Shown: piece after piece, positions 60,495 through 64,000 of the stretch
How positions within the stretch are numbered: position 1 is the first letter of the stretch
Layout of the letters: each line of letters opens with the position of its first letter
Assembly (NCBI GenBank): GCA_965369325.1
Contig: CBDUQI010000004.1
Location: 8,807 to 72,806 of the forward strand
DNA: 64,000 nt
Reading direction: 5' to 3'
From: CBDUQI01 sp965369325
GTDB taxonomy: Bacteria; Pseudomonadota; Gammaproteobacteria; Steroidobacterales; JBCBZW01
The notes under the pieces: generated by a model
What the model was told of the DNA's origin: nothing
Seen by the model: only the letters and a program-made list of their open reading frames with translations
The model's database searches: none
Position numbers and translations under genes: made by a program

Positions 60495-63400
60495 TTACAG
60501 GTTCTGCTCGTAGCTTAAGTAGGGCACCCGGCCATACACATCATGCAGGCTGTTGGCGTAAAACGGGTTGTCCAGCCCGAGCGTATCCAGCGGCGGATCG
60601 GTGTCGAGCAGATTGCGGGCACCGATGCTCAACAGGCCGTTCCAGGGCGTGCGCCAACCAATTTGTGCATCCCAGGTGAGCCATTCCCCCAGGCTTGCAC
60701 CGCCATCGGAAAATTCCGATTCGCTTATGTAGTTGCCGTTGATCACCAGCGCCAGCGAATCACCCAGTTCCCAGCGGGTTTCCAGCCGTGCGCGCGTGTC
60801 GGGCACAAAGGTACTGCGAAGCGGCTCGGCCGGTGATGAGGAGAATATCTGTTGGGTGTACTCGAGAATATGGTTGGCCGTCAGGCGCAAGCCCACATCA
60901 CCCAGCAATCCGAGGCCGAAGCCAAAGCTGGCATCAAGGTCTATGCCCCGGGTAATGCGCTCAGCAAGGTTGGCGTTGTTGGCGGAGATCAATGATATCG
61001 AGCCGTTCGGGTTACGGGACACAAGGGAGCTGCCACCAGACAGAAATTCAGCGTCCAGAATATCCTGCAGCGGGGCTGTGCCGATCTCCTCGGTCAACGT
61101 CAGCTCGTAGTAGTTGGCCGCGATACGCAGTCGGTCGTTGGGCGACCACACCAGTCCGGCGCTGATGTGATCTACCTTTTCAGCCATCAACTCGGGGTTG
61201 CCGCCGCTGAGGTTTTGATACTGCGTACGAATGCACGGCGAACCGATGCCAAAGTCGTTCGGGTCCAGAACGCCATCCCCATTTTGGTCGACGGTGGGAT
61301 TGTTAATGGTGGCCGTGCCGTCGCCGTTGTCGATCACCTCGCCATTGGCAGGGTCGCCGTCGTTGACCTGCGCCGCGCAGCCGAAGGTGTCGGTGGCGCC
61401 GTTAAACCCGCTGGTTAAAGGGGCGTTCAGTTGGGCGAACGACGGTGCGTTGAACCCTTGTCCGGCGGTGCCGCGCAGCAGCAGGTTGTTGGTGATTTGC
61501 AGGCCCACTCCGATTTGCTGGCTTTCCATGGTGCCAATGTCGCTGTAGTCATCCTGACGGAACCGGTAGTCGACAGTAATCCGCTCGCCCAGGTTCAGCG
61601 ACGTCTCCCCAAACCAGGCACCCACGGTGCGTTCGCCAACGATATCCTGGCCGCCTGCACTGCCGTCGACATTGCCCGCGTTCTGCTGCGGATCGTAGTC
61701 CTGGCTGAAGGACTCGCGCTGATACTCGGCGCCAATGACCAACGGCATCTTCAGCGAGCCGGCATCCAGTCCGTCCAGGCGCAGGGACACATCGCCGCCG
61801 GTAACTTCTACGTTCTCATCGTGCAACCCAGTGAAGGAGAACGTTTCGGCGACCGCCGTCTGGCTCTCACTGGTTGCATCGGTGTTCACACTGAACATGT
61901 CGAAACTGCCGTCGTCGATGGCATCCTGCAGGTTCTGACGAATGGCCAGCCCGTCGCTACGGTCGCGATTGGTCTGGCGGCTATACTGTAGCGCTAGTTC
62001 CAGCTCGCCACCGCCCAGACCCTCAAAGCCCAGCGCGCCACCAACAACGATGTCCGCCAGCGTGTTCTCCACCAGCGAATCGCGAAAGCCGCCGGGCACA
62101 TTACGGTAGAACAATGATAAATCGAACGGCCCAACGATGGTCTCCTGCTGCGTGGCTTGCGCGCAACCGGGGTCGCCGTAAACGTCGCAGCCGCCCTCAC
62201 CAACCGGCAGTCCATTCGCATCGAATACGGGCACGGTGACCACAAAGCTCTGCACTCCTGAGAGGTCGTCGCCGACCGCGTTGGTGGCGTTCGCCGGGTT
62301 GGTTGGGTTGTTCGGATTATCCGCCGACATGGTAGGTAAAAACGGTGTGCCGCCTACTTGTGGCGTCGGTGCATAGCGGCCGAATGAATCAGTTTTGCTG
62401 AACAGACTTCGCGCGAAGAACCGTACGTTATTGCTTAACCGGTACTCGCCGCTGACAAACAGTGTGTCTCGCTCAATGCTCGCCTCATTAGCGGCGACGC
62501 CGGCATAGTTGTAACGGCAACGCGGCGCCACCACCACCGAGGCGGGAAACAGTGGATCATTCGGATCCGGCTCGATTGCGCCGGTATCCGGGTCGGTGAT
62601 GCCTGCCGGGCAGCGGGGGTCCGGGAATGTACCCAGTGACACAAAATTGCCAAAGCTATCCTCGCCGCCTGCGAAGAATGAGCCCGGGAAGCCGAACGAA
62701 GAAAGGCCAACATCCGAGAAATCCCGATCGCCGTTGAACACGATGTCCTTTGAGGCATGCTCTAGTGAGAACATCAGGTTGCCGCGCTCGTTGCTCATCC
62801 CGCCGGTGACGGCGAATTGTTCCTCATCGCCACCTTCCTGCTCGGGTCGCCCGACCCGGGCTTTGATCGAGACCCCGTCAGTGCGCTCACGGGTGATGAT
62901 ATTGATCACGCCTGCTGCGGCCCTGGAACCGTAGACCGCCGAGGCCCCGTCGCCCAATACTTCAATGCGTTCCACGGCGGCCAGCGGCAGCACATTGAGG
63001 TTCTGTGCGGTGCCGGCAGCAAACGTCGGCGAGCCTGCAAAACGCCGCCCGTTTAGCAGCACAAGCGTGCGGATGGCGCCGAAGCCTCGAGCAGATACCG
63101 TGGACTGGCTTTGCGCGGAGGAGCCGGAGGACTCTTTGAACGAGCCGATTGCGTTAATGCTCAGGCTGCGTAAGAACTCGCCGGTAGAGATCTGTCCGGA
63201 TCGATCAAGGTCCTGACGCGTGAACACCTGCACTGGCAAGGTGGAATCGCCGGTGCGTGGAATGCGTGATCCGGTGCCGGTGGCAATGGGCTCGCGTGGC
63301 AGTGACAACGCGTCGCCGGTGGCGCCCGGGTCCTCTGAGGCCGCCGCTGTCGGTTGCCCCGGGGCAGTGGCGGTACCTGCGCTAACTCGCGGTAGCACCA

Positions 63401-64000
63401 CGCCGATATTGGGGCCAATGTTCGGCCGCACGACCGCGCGCGGGCGGTCGTATCCTGGCGGCGGTGCCGGCGGGTAGATTGGTGCTGGGCCGTGCTGCGG
63501 GTAGGCGTAGCCCGGGGGCGGTGCCTGGGGGTAGCCCGGCGCCGGCGCATAGCCCGGCGGTACGCCCTGCGGGTATACCGGCACTTGCGTATAGCCCTGC
63601 TGCGGGTATGCCGGTACCTGCGTATACGCAGGTGGCGGCGCTTGTGGGTACACGGGCGCATAGCCCGGTGGGGCTTGCTGGTAGGCGTACGCGGGTGGGT
63701 AGGTATGCGTTGGGACAGGCGGGGCTGATGGTGGGTAAGCTGGCGCATAGCCGGCAGCGGGCGCCTGTACGTAGGCCGGTGCCTGGGCATATCCCTGGAT
63801 ATACCCCTGGGGCGCCGGCTGCGGATACACCGGCGCGGGCGGGTAACCGTAACCTGGCGGCGGGGCCGCTTGGGGATAGGCATGCGCGGGCACATTGCCC
63901 GGCGCTGCCTGCACCGGCGCCTGAGCGGGCGCTTGCGTATAGCCTGGCGGTGCGGTTTGTGGGTAGACGGGGGCCTGCGCATAGCCTGAAGCTTGTGTGT
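60495..64000 (-). CDS. TonB-dependent receptor with long Pro/Tyr/Gln-rich N-terminal region (N-terminus beyond window)
   Basis: The frame stays open to position 64000, so the start and signal peptide are outside (1168 codons seen). The C-terminal ~950 residues are a TonB-dependent receptor: plug with VQVFTRQDLDRSG, SARGFGAIRTLVLLNGRRF, VERIEVLGDGASAVYGSRAA and GVINIITRER, then a large barrel with GQGFNAPSFAQLN and a C-terminal LDTDPPLDTLGLDNPFY. Upstream of the plug lie at least 190 residues built from PPGYAYPQ, GYxQAPxYPQ-type repeats, which is unusual for a receptor. Such receptors import siderophores, vitamins or glycans using TonB. The substrate is unknown. The PhyH gene follows 75 bp later. 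Confidence 0.85.
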   Translation of the reverse strand, partial: TQASGYAQAPVYPQTAPPGYTQAPAQAPVQAAPGNVPAHAYPQAAPPPGYGYPPAPVYPQPAPQGYIQGYAQAPAYVQAPAAGYAPAYPPSAPPVPTHTYPPAYAYQQAPPGYAPVYPQAPPPAYTQVPAYPQQGYTQVPVYPQGVPPGYAPAPGYPQAPPPGYAYPQHGPAPIYPPAPPPGYDRPRAVVRPNIGPNIGVVLPRVSAGTATAPGQPTAAASEDPGATGDALSLPREPIATGTGSRIPRTGDSTLPVQVFTRQDLDRSGQISTGEFLRSLSINAIGSFKESSGSSAQSQSTVSARGFGAIRTLVLLNGRRFAGSPTFAAGTAQNLNVLPLAAVERIEVLGDGASAVYGSRAAAGVINIITRERTDGVSIKARVGRPEQEGGDEEQFAVTGGMSNERGNLMFSLEHASKDIVFNGDRDFSDVGLSSFGFPGSFFAGGEDSFGNFVSLGTFPDPRCPAGITDPDTGAIEPDPNDPLFPASVVVAPRCRYNYAGVAANEASIERDTLFVSGEYRLSNNVRFFARSLFSKTDSFGRYAPTPQVGGTPFLPTMSADNPNNPTNPANATNAVGDDLSGVQSFVVTVPVFDANGLPVGEGGCDVYGDPGCAQATQQETIVGPFDLSLFYRNVPGGFRDSLVENTLADIVVGGALGFEGLGGGELELALQYSRQTNRDRSDGLAIRQNLQDAIDDGSFDMFSVNTDATSESQTAVAETFSFTGLHDENVEVTGGDVSLRLDGLDAGSLKMPLVIGAEYQRESFSQDYDPQQNAGNVDGSAGGQDIVGERTVGAWFGETSLNLGERITVDYRFRQDDYSDIGTMESQQIGVGLQITNNLLLRGTAGQGFNAPSFAQLNAPLTSGFNGATDTFGCAAQVNDGDPANGEVIDNGDGTATINNPTVDQNGDGVLDPNDFGIGSPCIRTQYQNLSGGNPELMAEKVDHISAGLVWSPNDRLRIAANYYELTLTEEIGTAPLQDILDAEFLSGGSSLVSRNPNGSISLISANNANLAERITRGIDLDASFGFGLGLLGDVGLRLTANHILEYTQQIFSSSPAEPLRSTFVPDTRARLETRWELGDSLALVINGNYISESEFSDGGASLGEWLTWDAQIGWRTPWNGLLSIGARNLLDTDPPLDTLGLDNPFYANSLHDVYGRVPYLSYEQNL
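63430..64000 (-). repeat. Pro/Tyr/Gln-rich repeat-coding DNA at the 5' part of the TonB receptor gene
   Basis: This G+C-rich stretch encodes many imperfect copies of a Pro-Gly-Tyr/Gln-Ala-Pro unit (GYAPVYPQ, GYTQVPVYPQ, PPPGYAYPQ). It runs off the window end. Length is likely to vary between strains because the units are tandem. Confidence 0.75.

Noticed and set aside
63161..63982. An Arg/Pro-rich minus-strand open frame
   Set aside because: It overlaps the TonB receptor in another frame and is a by-product of its G+C-rich repeat.

Overview
The window reads as chromosomal DNA of a free-living, probably marine or sediment gammaproteobacterium. Visual impression is about 60% G+C. The genes include Gram-negative outer-membrane proteins (a TonB-dependent receptor and a beta-barrel ending in Phe), an RND pump, multihaem cytochromes, RimJ, NeuC-like and DUF4331 proteins, and an ECF/ChrR pair. 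There are no rRNA or tRNA genes, no insertion sequence, no phage genes and no CRISPR array. The taxonomic statement is inference from gene content only.

Layout. 1-3.5 kb: the 5' part of a giant minus-strand protein with TIR, fourteen WD40 blades, a Roc-type GTPase and a COR-like region; it runs off the left edge. 3.8-8.6 kb: a secreted seven-repeat FG-GAP protein, a membrane-anchored alpha/beta hydrolase with a MarR regulator, an isochorismatase-like gene remnant and two small coupled ORFs. 8.4-18.2 kb: an electron-transfer locus. It holds a 2[Fe-S]/FAD/NAD(P) oxidoreductase and, divergently, a CcmI-like maturation factor, a cytochrome b-like membrane protein, a 21-haem and a 24-haem cytochrome c, a SPOR-TPR-beta-barrel protein and a lipoprotein. 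The genes overlap or nearly touch, and a 13-bp perfect inverted repeat lies in the divergent promoter region. This looks like a complete inner-membrane-to-surface electron conduit and is the main candidate for an undescribed system. 18.3-22 kb: a second seven-repeat FG-GAP protein, a low-G+C orphan regulator-like gene and a small membrane protein.

22-26.1 kb: cytochrome P460 with a YHS protein, divergent from DUF488 and a cupin-AraC regulator. Two copies of an AraC-style 21-bp-period direct repeat (TCGTCC-N15-TCGTCC) bracket the DUF488-araC pair. 26.2-30.5 kb: an RND pump and its adaptor. 30.6-43.3 kb: ordinary and accessory genes, including a TPR/methyltransferase pair, UPF0178, DUF3604, a CotH-type protein, a VanY-like peptidase, two HAD/VOC enzymes, an ECF sigma factor, a sodium symporter with a strongly structured leader, and a TIGR03032 protein. 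43.7-51.9 kb: a plus-strand run of catabolic or redox enzymes (FMN glutamate-synthase-like, TPP enzyme, aldehyde dehydrogenase, malic enzyme, GlcD-like oxidase). 51.9-54.8 kb: a FlaA1/CapD-like dehydratase, a NeuC-like hydrolysing 2-epimerase and RimJ, tightly coupled. 54.8-59.6 kb: a DUF4331/lipoprotein/TPR operon divergent from an ECF sigma factor and its ChrR-like cupin anti-sigma. 59.6-64 kb: a phytanoyl-CoA dioxygenase and a TonB-dependent receptor whose N-terminus is a long Pro/Tyr/Gln-rich repeat that runs off the right edge.

How the parts may work together. The 8.4-18.2 kb genes supply every step for moving electrons from NAD(P)H or the quinone pool through the membrane, across a periplasmic haem chain and through an outer-membrane barrel, plus a maturation factor for the 45 haems. 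The P460-AraC region looks like one regulon read by its own AraC protein. The ECF/ChrR pair very likely senses oxidants and drives the adjacent DUF4331 operon.
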